Origin: Opitutia bacterium UBA957
Lineage (GTDB): Bacteria; Verrucomicrobiota; Verrucomicrobiia; Opitutales; UBA953
NCBI GenBank assembly: GCA_002293065.1
Contig: DBCN01000007.1
Span: 1 to 5,164, forward strand
Direction: 5' to 3'
DNA length: 5,164 bases
Below the pieces are notes generated by a model, which worked only from the letters and a program-made list of their open reading frames with translations, was not told where the DNA came from and ran no database searches. The stretch's first letter is position 1. Each line of letters begins with the position of its first letter. Both the position numbers and the translations under genes were made by a program. Shown piece by piece: positions 1 to 5,164 of this stretch.

Positions 1-681
1 ACGCAGCTCAATCCTCAGTGCGCGGCCTTTGCCGCTGACCTCAAGGAGTGCGAGGGTTCCGCGGCCACCCCTCGCGTCGTCTACGTGGTGATGGAGACGG
101 GCCTCGCACCGGAGTGGTATGAGCAACGCGTCGATATTCCGGTCTTTGTCGCTTCCAGTAATTTGCCGTACGTTTCTATTGCTTTGCCCGCCTTGCGGCC
201 CTCGTGGAGCGATTATAATCTACGTCTGCAATTAGAGGGCAAAGAGCAGGTCGTGTCGCCGGCCTCGCGCCCGGAGGCCCTGATTGCCAAGCATTTTACG
301 GCCGCCTTGCCGGAAGTGAAGACACGGGCGTTCACCTCGGCGGCCGTCAAGGCCGCGGCTGCCTATGCGCTTAACCGGGCGGCGGCGGAAAACGCCCGAC
401 GGAGCAATGATTCGGGCGGTAATCTCCTGCGGGTGCTGACCCAGGTGGGCACCGCGGTTTACACCGTCGGCACCACCCGGGCCGATCTCCGCAACTGGTC
501 GGGCCTGCCGGCCCGCTTCAGCTTGGCTCGGTTGGAAGTCCCCGCGGGTGGCAAGCTCACCGTGCCAGGCCACCCCGAGGCATCCTTGGTCCTGCCCGCG
601 GGCAGGGTTCTGCTTGTCACCCTCAAGTCCTCGGGCGAAAATAACCCCATCCAAGCCCGCTGCACCATTCTCGTCCCATGA
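1..681 (+). CDS. COG3014-family envelope protein, C-terminal part (5' end outside window)
   Basis: The reading frame is open from the first base, so the gene starts upstream; the GTG at 85 and ATG at 91 are probably internal. The visible 226 residues carry a segment resembling the C-terminal domain of COG3014 proteins: a 'VVYVVMETGLAP' strand (about window residues 26-37), a 'NLPYVSIALPAL' stretch (about 54-65), an Ala-rich helical region with a Gly/Val segment (about 100-155), and a 'DLRNWSGLP' motif (codons at 484-510) followed by beta-rich sequence. COG3014 members are uncharacterised, usually about 400-450 residue exported proteins with helical repeats at the N terminus; that part is not visible here. 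The assignment rests on these motifs and on the neighbours: in Gammaproteobacteria COG3014 genes sit just before ycfL and lpoB, exactly as here. Function is unknown; a role in peptidoglycan or envelope assembly is inferred from context only. Its TGA overlaps the next ATG. Confidence 0.78.
   Translation, partial: TQLNPQCAAFAADLKECEGSAATPRVVYVVMETGLAPEWYEQRVDIPVFVASSNLPYVSIALPALRPSWSDYNLRLQLEGKEQVVSPASRPEALIAKHFTAALPEVKTRAFTSAAVKAAAAYALNRAAAENARRSNDSGGNLLRVLTQVGTAVYTVGTTRADLRNWSGLPARFSLARLEVPAGGKLTVPGHPEASLVLPAGRVLLVTLKSSGENNPIQARCTILVP
678..681 (+). promoter_or_regulatory. ATGA stop/start overlap (translational coupling)
   Basis: The TGA of the COG3014-type gene (679-681) shares bases with the ATG of the YcfL-like gene (678-680). 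No purine-rich ribosome binding site precedes this ATG, so re-initiation by ribosomes finishing the upstream gene is the likely way it is translated. This supports a single operon. Confidence 0.7.
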
Positions 682-1109
682 AAGCCACGCCGTTCATTTT
701 TGCCGCCGCCTTGTTGGTCGGTTGCACCTCCGTCATCAAGACCGCCGACAAGGTGGAGCGTGGTCTCACGCCTCCGGACGCCATCAACTACGTGACGACT
801 AAGGCGGACGGCACGTTCGTCGTCCAGATGAACGACACGCGTATCGGCAATAAGATCGAGCTCCTCGCCGCCCGTAAATCCAAGACCCCGGGTGGTTTCG
901 CCGTCGTCCAGTTCGATTTCCGCAACGGCGCCTTCCTCGGCCAGAACATCAACGTCAGCTTCGAGTGGCTTTCGGCCAATGGCCAAGTCACCGAGCGTCA
1001 GGATAACTGGGTGCCCACCTTGCTCGAGCCCGGGGCCATCAAGACCGTCACCGCCACCGCGCTCAAGGCTGAGTCCGCCGAGTGCCGCCTGCGTCTCATC
1101 TCCCGCTAA
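678..1109 (+). CDS. ycfL: YcfL-like lipoprotein (DUF1425)
   Basis: A 143-residue protein with a typical lipoprotein signal peptide: Lys2, a hydrophobic run F6-L13, and the lipobox L13-V14-G15-C16, so Cys16 should be lipidated. Threonine follows the cysteine, which fits outer-membrane sorting under the E. coli +2 rule (inference for this organism). The mature part has the DUF1425/YcfL pattern: 'VVQFDFRN' (about 76-83), 'VSFEWLSANGQV' (93-104), a central Trp-Val-Pro (W111-V112-P113), then 'LEPGAIKTVTATA' (116-128) and a final beta strand 'CRLRLIS'. This is the small all-beta domain of YcfL, whose molecular role is not established. It lies between a COG3014-type gene and lpoB, the usual order for this cluster. 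The length is close to the family norm of about 125-145 residues. The start is fixed by the signal peptide. Confidence 0.8.
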   Translation: MKATPFIFAAALLVGCTSVIKTADKVERGLTPPDAINYVTTKADGTFVVQMNDTRIGNKIELLAARKSKTPGGFAVVQFDFRNGAFLGQNINVSFEWLSANGQVTERQDNWVPTLLEPGAIKTVTATALKAESAECRLRLISR

Positions 1110-1127
1110 TTCCTCCGCCTTCTCATC

Positions 1128-1667
1128 ATGAACAAGACTCTCCTCCTCGCCTCTGCGCTGCTCATCGTCGGTTGCGGCACGCCCGCCTCCTACAAAGACC
1201 CGAATGGCCGCGACCTCGTCGTCAGCCTCGAAAAGGTGAACATCCAGGACTTCGCCACGGCCGGTTCCGCGATGCTCCAGTCGATGGTGCAGTCCAAGGC
1301 CTTCGACCGCAAGGATCCGCCCGTGCTCCAGCTCGGCCAGATCCTCAACGACACGACCAACAACTTCGACACCAGCCTGTTGCTCTCCAAGATCACCATG
1401 CCGCTGGTCAATGCCGGCCGTATCCAGTTGATCGAAAGCGACCCGGTCGCCAGCGCGGCGCGCACCGCGACGCCTGGTGCCAAGGTCCCGACTCCGGAGT
1501 TCGTCCTTAAGGGCAAGATCCTCGAAGACCGCGCCAACGCCGGCCGTACCCGTCAGGCTTCCTACATCTTCCAGCTCACGTTAGTCGATGTGCGGACCAG
1601 TCTGGCCGTCTGGGCCAAGGAAGAGACCGTGACCAAGGCGGGCTCGAAGAATTCCGTCGGTTTCTAA
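1128..1667 (+). CDS. lpoB: LpoB-like outer-membrane lipoprotein, activator of a class A penicillin-binding protein
   Basis: This 179-residue protein has a signal peptide (K3, hydrophobic L5-V14) and a lipobox ending V14-G15-C16. The mature domain matches LpoB/COG3417: 'DLVVSLEKVNIQDF' (29-42, strand then helix), helix 43-55, 'VLQLGQILNDTTNNFDTSLLLSKI' region (66-89) with the typical Asn-Asp-Thr and Phe-Asp, 'RIQLIESD' (98-105), 'FVLKGKILED' (125-134) and 'YIFQLTLVDVRTSLAVWAKEE' region (146-166). In E. coli LpoB crosses the periplasm from the outer membrane and stimulates PBP1B. E. coli LpoB is 213 residues with a long flexible Pro-rich linker after the lipid; here Cys16 is followed almost at once by the folded domain, so the reach would be shorter. 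No PBP gene is visible. It is third in the operon, 18 bases after ycfL, with no obvious Shine-Dalgarno in the pyrimidine-rich spacer. A strong terminator follows 31 bases after its stop. Confidence 0.85.
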   Translation: MNKTLLLASALLIVGCGTPASYKDPNGRDLVVSLEKVNIQDFATAGSAMLQSMVQSKAFDRKDPPVLQLGQILNDTTNNFDTSLLLSKITMPLVNAGRIQLIESDPVASAARTATPGAKVPTPEFVLKGKILEDRANAGRTRQASYIFQLTLVDVRTSLAVWAKEETVTKAGSKNSVGF

Positions 1668-1698
1668 ACCATTCTCGGTTGGAAGTTTGACCTTCGCG

Positions 1699-1737
1699 CG
1701 ACCTGCGTCTCCTTCGGGGGATGCAGGTCGACTTTTT
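1699..1737 (+). terminator. Intrinsic terminator of the lpoB operon, overlapping the next start codon
   Basis: Bases 1699-1712 pair with 1717-1730 across 14 positions (12 Watson-Crick, two G-U at 1707/1722 and 1710/1719). The loop is TTCG closed by C1712-G1717, the very stable C(UUCG)G tetraloop often found in bacterial terminators. A T-run (1733-1737) follows after two bases. It lies 31 bases past the lpoB stop, as expected for an operon end. The 3' arm contains the ATG (1721-1723) of the following oxidoreductase gene and the T-run lies in its codons 5-6. There is no T-run on the opposite side, so it acts only on + strand transcripts. Confidence 0.78.
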
Positions 1738-2755
1738 GATCGTAGGCCAAGGCTTGGCGGGCTCGTTGCTTGCCCAGGCCTTGCGTGCGCGCGGCCAAAA
1801 GATCGTGGTCGTCGACGACGGCTGGAAGTCAGCCTCCTCGCAGGTTGCGGCCGGGTTGATGACGCCGCTCACGGGGCGTCGCTTCACGCTGACCCCTTCG
1901 TACCCTGAACTCTTCGCGTTTGCGGAACGCCGCCTCACCGAACTCGGTGTGTTTCGTCCGACCTCCGTCTATCGGATGTTCGCCGACGACGAGCAGAAAG
2001 AGAAGGGCCAGAAACGGGCCGCGATGCCCGCCTATGCACCGTTCATCGAACGCGTCACGACCGCACAGGGGGAACTCGATCAGGGTCTGACGGATTCTTT
2101 GGGTGGCGTGCTCATGCGCGGCGCTTGGGTCGATCTGAAGCGCCTGCTGGCGGAGGAACGGGCCCGCCTTGAGGCGGACGGGGCCCTGTTGGCGGAGTCC
2201 TTTGACCCATCTGAGGTGCAGACGGGGCCTGAGGGCGTGGTTTGGCGGACCGTCCAAGCCCGTGGGGTGGTCTACTGTGATGGCTATAAATCCGCCCAAC
2301 GCGGCCCGTTTGCTTATCTCCCTTGGCAGCCCGCCAAAGGAGAGGCCGTTTCCCTGCGTTCGGATGCCCCGCAGAAGCCTTTTATCCTTAATCGCGAGGG
2401 TTGGGCCCTGCCGCTCGGTGAAGGCCGCTGGCGGACCGGTACGAACTGGGCGTGGGAGGGGCTAGACGAGCAGCCGACCCAGGCGCAGCAGGAAAAGCTC
2501 ATTCGGCGCTTCCGTAGTTACTTTGGGCAGGAGGTCTCGGTGGAGGTCACCGCCCACGTCGCCGGCGTCCGGCCGTGCACTTCCGACAACCTGCCGTTCT
2601 TGGGCACGCATCCGACGGAATCGCGTTACCACCTCTTCAACGGCCTCGGCCCGCGCGGTACCGTGTGGGCACCGACGTTGGCGGAAGAGATGGCCGAGTA
2701 TCTCGTTTCCGGAAAGCCGCTCCGTCCGGACTGCGACCTGCGGCGTTTCGCCTGA
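1721..2755 (+). CDS. FAD-dependent oxidoreductase, DAO superfamily (MnmC C-terminal / ThiO-like)
   Basis: A 344-residue flavoprotein. The N terminus is a Rossmann beta-alpha-beta unit: 'FLIVGQGLAG' with G9-x-G11-x-x-G14, then helix and 'IVVVDDG' (28-34) with D32/D33 placed to bind the FAD ribose. 'AAGLMTPLTGRR' (43-54) matches the FAD-contacting loop of glycine oxidase-like enzymes. 'GAWVDLKRLL' (134-143) corresponds to the ThiO/MnmC 'GGWVDP..L' element. The C terminus has 'VAGVRPCTSDNLPFLG' (280-295) and 'LFNGLGPRGTVWAPTLAEEMA' region (305-325), the second FAD-contacting block as in MnmC 'GSRG..SAPL'. Such enzymes oxidise amino-group C-N bonds with O2. The tRNA-modification methyltransferase domain of MnmC is absent, and the substrate cannot be told from sequence. 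ATG 1721 is chosen because the GxGxxG motif begins eight codons later and no other start exists back to the stop at 1688. The start lies in a terminator hairpin with no clear RBS or promoter. Confidence 0.82.
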   Translation: MQVDFLIVGQGLAGSLLAQALRARGQKIVVVDDGWKSASSQVAAGLMTPLTGRRFTLTPSYPELFAFAERRLTELGVFRPTSVYRMFADDEQKEKGQKRAAMPAYAPFIERVTTAQGELDQGLTDSLGGVLMRGAWVDLKRLLAEERARLEADGALLAESFDPSEVQTGPEGVVWRTVQARGVVYCDGYKSAQRGPFAYLPWQPAKGEAVSLRSDAPQKPFILNREGWALPLGEGRWRTGTNWAWEGLDEQPTQAQQEKLIRRFRSYFGQEVSVEVTAHVAGVRPCTSDNLPFLGTHPTESRYHLFNGLGPRGTVWAPTLAEEMAEYLVSGKPLRPDCDLRRFA

Positions 2756-2760
2756 TCGTC

Positions 2761-4323
2761 TTACTTCGCCTTGGCTTTCTTGCCCGCGGCTTCGGGGTAG
2801 GGCTTCACTTGCGTGCGGATGGCCCAGGCTTCCCAGAGGGCGGCGAGCTCCTTGACCTTATCAGGCTGCGCTTCGGCGAGGTTCAGGACTTCGGTGCGGT
2901 CCTTGCGGAGGTCGTAGAGTTCCCAAGCGCCATTTCGGCCAGTGCGCACGAGCTTGAGGTCGCCGACGCGTACGGCGGCATTGCCTTCATGTTCCCAATA
3001 CAGGGCTTCGCGTTGGATGGGTTGGTTGGCGAAGGCTGGGAGTAGGCTGCGGCCTTCCGGCGGCAGCACGGCCACGCCGTTACGTTCTTTGAGTGGGGTA
3101 GTGGCGGCGACTTCCAGGCAAGTGGGTAGGATGTCGATGAGGTGGCCAGGTTGCGTGCGGAGTTCGTTGCGGGCCTTGATGCCGTTGGGCCAGTGGGCGA
3201 TCAGCGGGGTGGCGATACCGCCCTCATGGTTATAGTGCTTGTAGCGACGGAAAGGCGTGTTCTGCAGGAAGGCCCAGCTCTCGCCGCTAAACCAATCAGA
3301 GTTGGCCTGGGTGGGGTCGCCCTCGGTGCGGCCAGCGATGCCGGCCTCGGCGTTGCCGCCATTGTCGCTGAGGAAGAGGATCAGCGTGTTATCGAGTTCG
3401 CCGCGCTCTTTCAGGCCGGCCACAAGCTCTCCAATCGACTTGTCCATCAGCGTAATCGTCGCGGCGTAGACGGACATGAGATGGTCAAACCGCGTTTTTT
3501 CTTCGTCGGTATAGCTCGTCCATGCCTTGATGGCGTCCGGACGGGGCGAAAGTTTCCAGCTGGGGTCGAGTAAGCCCAGTTCAAGTTGGCGGGCATGGCG
3601 CTGGTTACGCAGCTGGCCCCAGCCGGCGAGGTACTTGCCACGGAACTTCGCGATCTCCGCGGCCGGTGCTTGGAGCGGGAAGTGCGGGGCATTGTGCGCC
3701 AAATAGAGGAAGAACGGTTTCTTGGCGGCGCGGGCTTCGTCGATGAACTTCAGGCCATAGGTCGTCCAGAGGTCCGTCGAGTACCACTGCTTCGGGAGGC
3801 GCGGGTCATCGTTGGCGATGGCTTGGCCGTCGAGGAAGAGCTTCGCACGCTTGGACTCCGGCAGGTAGAAGCCCCCTGCGGCGGCATTGAGGCTGCGGTC
3901 AAAGCCGCGATTACTCGGGGTCACGCCTTGTTCTTGGCCGACGTGCCACTTGCCCGTCATCGCGGTGAAATAGCCGGCGGGCTTGAGCGCTTCCGCGATC
4001 GTGGCGCAGCGCTCGTTCAGTCTGCCTTGGTAGCCGGGGACGTTGCGGTTATCCATCATGTGGCCGACGCCCGTCTGGTGGGAGTAGAGGCCCGTCAGGA
4101 GGGAGGCACGGGTCGGACAGCAGCGTCCCGTGTTGTAGAACTGCGTGAAGCGCAGGCCGTTGGCGGCGAGCCTGTCGAGGTTCGGGGTCGGGATTTCGGA
4201 GCCGTAGCAACCGATGTCGGCCCAGCCCATGTCATCGACCAGGATGACGACGATGTTCGGTTGAGCGGCGGTGGCGGGGGCTACGGCCAGCCAAGCCAGC
4301 AGGAGGGCTAGGAAACGGGGCAT
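2761..4323 (-). CDS. Secreted/periplasmic type I sulfatase (formylglycine-dependent arylsulfatase family)
   Basis: A 520-residue protein that hydrolyses a sulfate ester; the substrate (polysaccharide or small aryl sulfate) is unknown. The start at 4323 gives a classic Sec signal peptide: MPR, hydrophobic F4-V14, and an Ala-rich cleavage site near residue 19-20. In-frame upstream Met codons up to 4488 would bury it. Catalytic features: metal ligands D30-D31 in 'ILVDDMGW'; the sulfatase signature C68-C-P-T-R72 plus 'ASLLTG', where Cys68 would be converted to formylglycine by a separate enzyme; 'TGKWHVG' (123-129) with Lys125 and His127; His210 in 'LAHNAPH'; D320-N321 in 'LSDNGG'; and K362-H363. 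All expected active-site residues are present, so it should be active. The C-terminal subdomain ends 'WELYDLRKDRTEVLNLA' (467-483), as usual. The last residues, GKKAKAK, form a basic tail. It converges with the oxidoreductase gene, five bases apart, and is separated from aroQ by a terminator, so it should have its own promoter. Confidence 0.93.
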   Translation of the reverse strand: MPRFLALLLAWLAVAPATAAQPNIVVILVDDMGWADIGCYGSEIPTPNLDRLAANGLRFTQFYNTGRCCPTRASLLTGLYSHQTGVGHMMDNRNVPGYQGRLNERCATIAEALKPAGYFTAMTGKWHVGQEQGVTPSNRGFDRSLNAAAGGFYLPESKRAKLFLDGQAIANDDPRLPKQWYSTDLWTTYGLKFIDEARAAKKPFFLYLAHNAPHFPLQAPAAEIAKFRGKYLAGWGQLRNQRHARQLELGLLDPSWKLSPRPDAIKAWTSYTDEEKTRFDHLMSVYAATITLMDKSIGELVAGLKERGELDNTLILFLSDNGGNAEAGIAGRTEGDPTQANSDWFSGESWAFLQNTPFRRYKHYNHEGGIATPLIAHWPNGIKARNELRTQPGHLIDILPTCLEVAATTPLKERNGVAVLPPEGRSLLPAFANQPIQREALYWEHEGNAAVRVGDLKLVRTGRNGAWELYDLRKDRTEVLNLAEAQPDKVKELAALWEAWAIRTQVKPYPEAAGKKAKAK

Positions 4324-4380
4324 GGCATCTTTATGTGGAAATCCCGTCGGAGGGAAAGCCGAAGGTTGGCTGGGCCTAGG

Positions 4381-4560
4381 TTCATCCATCTCGAGGTCAG
4401 ACCTAAGTCCGCCAACATCGCTGGCCTGCAGTTGGCTGACCTTTGTGCCTATCCAGCTGCCCGGCATGCCCTGGGGGCTGCGAGGCATAACCGGGCTTTT
4501 GAGTCCGTCTCAGAGCGTCTCTTGGCTTGGGTTGATAACAAAAAAGACGGCTTCGCTTAA
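4381..4560 (+). pseudogene. C-terminal relic of a DUF3800 protein
   Basis: Codons from 4381 to about 4521 encode a stretch that closely resembles the C-terminal block of DUF3800 (PF12686): a Lys-Ser-Ala-Asn-Ile run, then 'AGLQLADLCAYPAARHAL', then His-Asn-Arg-Ala-Phe-Glu. Family members typically show '.KS.NI.GLQLADL.A.PI.RH.L.P...NRAFE', often ending in 'GYGLKIFP'. DUF3800 proteins are usually about 220-270 residues, so roughly three quarters of the gene, including all of the N-terminal part, is missing. The frame closes at TAG 4309-4311 upstream, with no homology before 4381, and ends at TAA 4558-4560 after 'KKDGFA', without the usual family ending. DUF3800 is predicted to have an RNase H-like fold and its function is unclear; it is often found near mobile or defence genes. 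The preserved frame and motif suggest a fairly recent loss. An expressed small protein from ATG 4333 is possible but unlikely. Confidence 0.68.
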
Positions 4561-4574
4561 GCGAAACCGTCTTT
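4540..4574 (-). terminator. Intrinsic terminator downstream of aroQ
   Basis: Bases 4543-4550 pair perfectly with 4567-4574 (8 pairs). After one C/A mismatch (4551/4566), the perfect 14-base palindrome 4552-4565 continues the stem, closing on a TTAA loop. Read on the - strand, the hairpin runs directly into six T residues (complement of A4540-A4545), the classic rho-independent layout. It begins 103 bases after the aroQ stop and lies before the sulfatase gene, so it should separate their transcription. On the + strand only a short T-run follows, so activity in that direction would be weak. Confidence 0.82.
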
Positions 4575-4677
4575 CCGACCGAGATATCCCAGTCCCATAG
4601 TTAACGTAGGCGCTTACGTGCAGAGGTAAAGACAAAGGGCTGCCCAAATTACTGGGGTGAATCTGACTGCCGGACGA

Positions 4678-5163
4678 TTACTTCTTGGCCTTCTTCTTCG
4701 CGACGGTCTTCGCCTTGGCTTTGGCTGCAGGCTGATTCTGCGCGATGAGGTAATCCACGGCGAGGAGGTAGCCCGGGAAGCCGAGGCCGGTGATGACGCC
4801 TTCGCAGGCGGAGGCCGTGACGGATTTGTGGCGGAATTCTTCCCGCTTGTAGATGTTCGAGATGTGCACCTCGACGGTCTTGAGGCCGCTGCCGGCGATG
4901 CAGTCGCGGAGGGCGACGCTGACGTGCGTGTGGCCACCCGGGTTGATGACGAGGAACTTCACGCCGTCGTCCGCCCACTTGGCGATGGTGTCGATGAGTT
5001 TGCCTTCGTGGTTGGACTGGAAGAAGCGGGTCTTCACGCCGGACTTCTTCGCGTGCGCGGCGATCTGCGCTTCGAGGTCGGCGAGGGTGGCATGGCCATA
5101 GACTTCCGGCTCACGCTTGCCGAGTCGGTCGAGGTTGGGTCCGTTGATGACGCCGATTTCCAT
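4678..5163 (-). CDS. aroQ: 3-dehydroquinate dehydratase, type II
   Basis: This enzyme catalyses the third step of the shikimate pathway, dehydrating 3-dehydroquinate to 3-dehydroshikimate in the cytoplasm; family members form dodecamers. The 161 residues contain every hallmark: 'INGPN' (6-10), 'GKREPEVYG' (15-23) with lid Arg17 and catalytic Tyr22, 'QSNHEG' (49-54), 'INPGGHTHVSVALRD' (73-87) with Asn74 and His80, 'EVHISNIYKREEFRH' (98-112) with His100 and Arg111, and 'GLGFPGYLLAVDYL' (126-139). The core ends near residue 143, the usual length. Residues 146-161 form an added low-complexity tail made almost only of Lys and Ala, not part of the conserved fold. The ATG at 5163 is one base from the window edge, and the fit of residues 2-10 to the family start makes it the likely true start; its promoter and RBS lie outside. 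An intrinsic terminator follows about 100 bases after the stop. Confidence 0.96.
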   Translation of the reverse strand: MEIGVINGPNLDRLGKREPEVYGHATLADLEAQIAAHAKKSGVKTRFFQSNHEGKLIDTIAKWADDGVKFLVINPGGHTHVSVALRDCIAGSGLKTVEVHISNIYKREEFRHKSVTASACEGVITGLGFPGYLLAVDYLIAQNQPAAKAKAKTVAKKKAKK

Positions 5164-5164
5164 G

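Larger units (their letters stand above)
4324..4677. other. 354-base interval between aroQ and the sulfatase gene
   Basis: From the sulfatase side this contains: the presumed leader and promoter of the sulfatase gene (- strand, about 4324-4380, with no convincing -35/-10 pair or Shine-Dalgarno); a DUF3800 relic on the + strand (about 4381-4560); the aroQ terminator (4540-4574); and about 100 bases of aroQ 3' untranslated sequence (4575-4677). That last piece shows only a small inverted repeat (4604-4608 with 4615-4619) and no RNA gene that I can recognise. Confidence 0.6.

Noticed and set aside
459..986. Minus-strand open frame across the COG3014/ycfL junction
   Set aside because: It overlaps two genes with clear family motifs and its translation is unrecognisable low-complexity sequence.
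2742..2752. ggcg-ttt-cgcc mini-hairpin at the end of the oxidoreductase gene
   Set aside because: A four-pair stem inside coding sequence with no following T-run.
3586..4311. Long + strand open frame (241 codons) antisense to the sulfatase gene
   Set aside because: It is a GC-rich shadow of a gene whose sulfatase motifs are unmistakable; its translation shows no recognisable domain. The other long + strand frames at 2575-3045 and 3142-3573 are rejected for the same reason.
4324..4345. CATAAA on the - strand as a -10 element for the sulfatase gene
   Set aside because: It lies only about 7 bases from the ATG and no -35 element was seen at proper spacing, so it is not supported as a promoter.
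4324..4488. N-terminal extension of the sulfatase to the Met codon at 4488
   Set aside because: It would place 55 residues before a textbook signal peptide and would be coded antisense through the DUF3800 relic.
4604..4619. Inverted repeat acgta/tacgt downstream of aroQ
   Set aside because: Only five pairs with a six-base loop and no T-run; too weak to call a terminator or operator.
4575..4677. Possible small RNA or tRNA in the aroQ 3' region
   Set aside because: No cloverleaf, T-loop motif or CCA end and no substantial folding was found; it reads as a 3' untranslated region.

Overview
The window holds six protein-coding genes, one gene relic and two clear intrinsic terminators. The DNA is GC-rich with gene-dense spacing. 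A type I sulfatase with a Sec signal peptide, next to outer-membrane lipoprotein genes, suggests a Gram-negative bacterium. Sulfatase type, Lys/Ala-rich protein tails and starts without Shine-Dalgarno sequences would fit the Verrucomicrobiota/Planctomycetota group, most plausibly Verrucomicrobiota. This taxonomic placement is inference; no rRNA or marker gene is present.

Left part (1-1737, + strand): a three-gene envelope operon. It consists of the 3' end of a COG3014-type gene, a YcfL-like (DUF1425) lipoprotein gene that overlaps it by ATGA, and an LpoB-like lipoprotein gene. The same trio is known from Gammaproteobacteria, where LpoB activates the peptidoglycan synthase PBP1B. The operon ends in a strong hairpin with a C(UUCG)G loop and a T-run.

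Middle (1721-2755, + strand): an FAD-dependent oxidoreductase of the DAO superfamily, resembling the C-terminal oxidase half of MnmC and ThiO. Its ATG lies inside the 3' arm of the upstream terminator hairpin, which is the most unusual regulatory arrangement in the window. It converges with the next gene, with only 5 bases between the stop codons.

Right part (2761-5163, - strand): a secreted or periplasmic formylglycine-dependent sulfatase and, upstream of it, aroQ (type II 3-dehydroquinate dehydratase, shikimate pathway). A 354-base gap separates them. It contains the aroQ terminator and, on the opposite strand, a recognisable C-terminal scrap of a DUF3800 protein, so this interval is a scar of gene loss. 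Both - strand proteins end in Lys/Ala-rich tails that share an identical in-frame 15-base stretch.

I saw no tRNA, rRNA, CRISPR array or intact mobile element. The genes form one coherent operon (envelope) plus unrelated metabolic genes. I found no evidence for a complete new multi-gene system; the best leads are the start-codon-embedding terminator, the DUF3800 relic and the shared basic tails.
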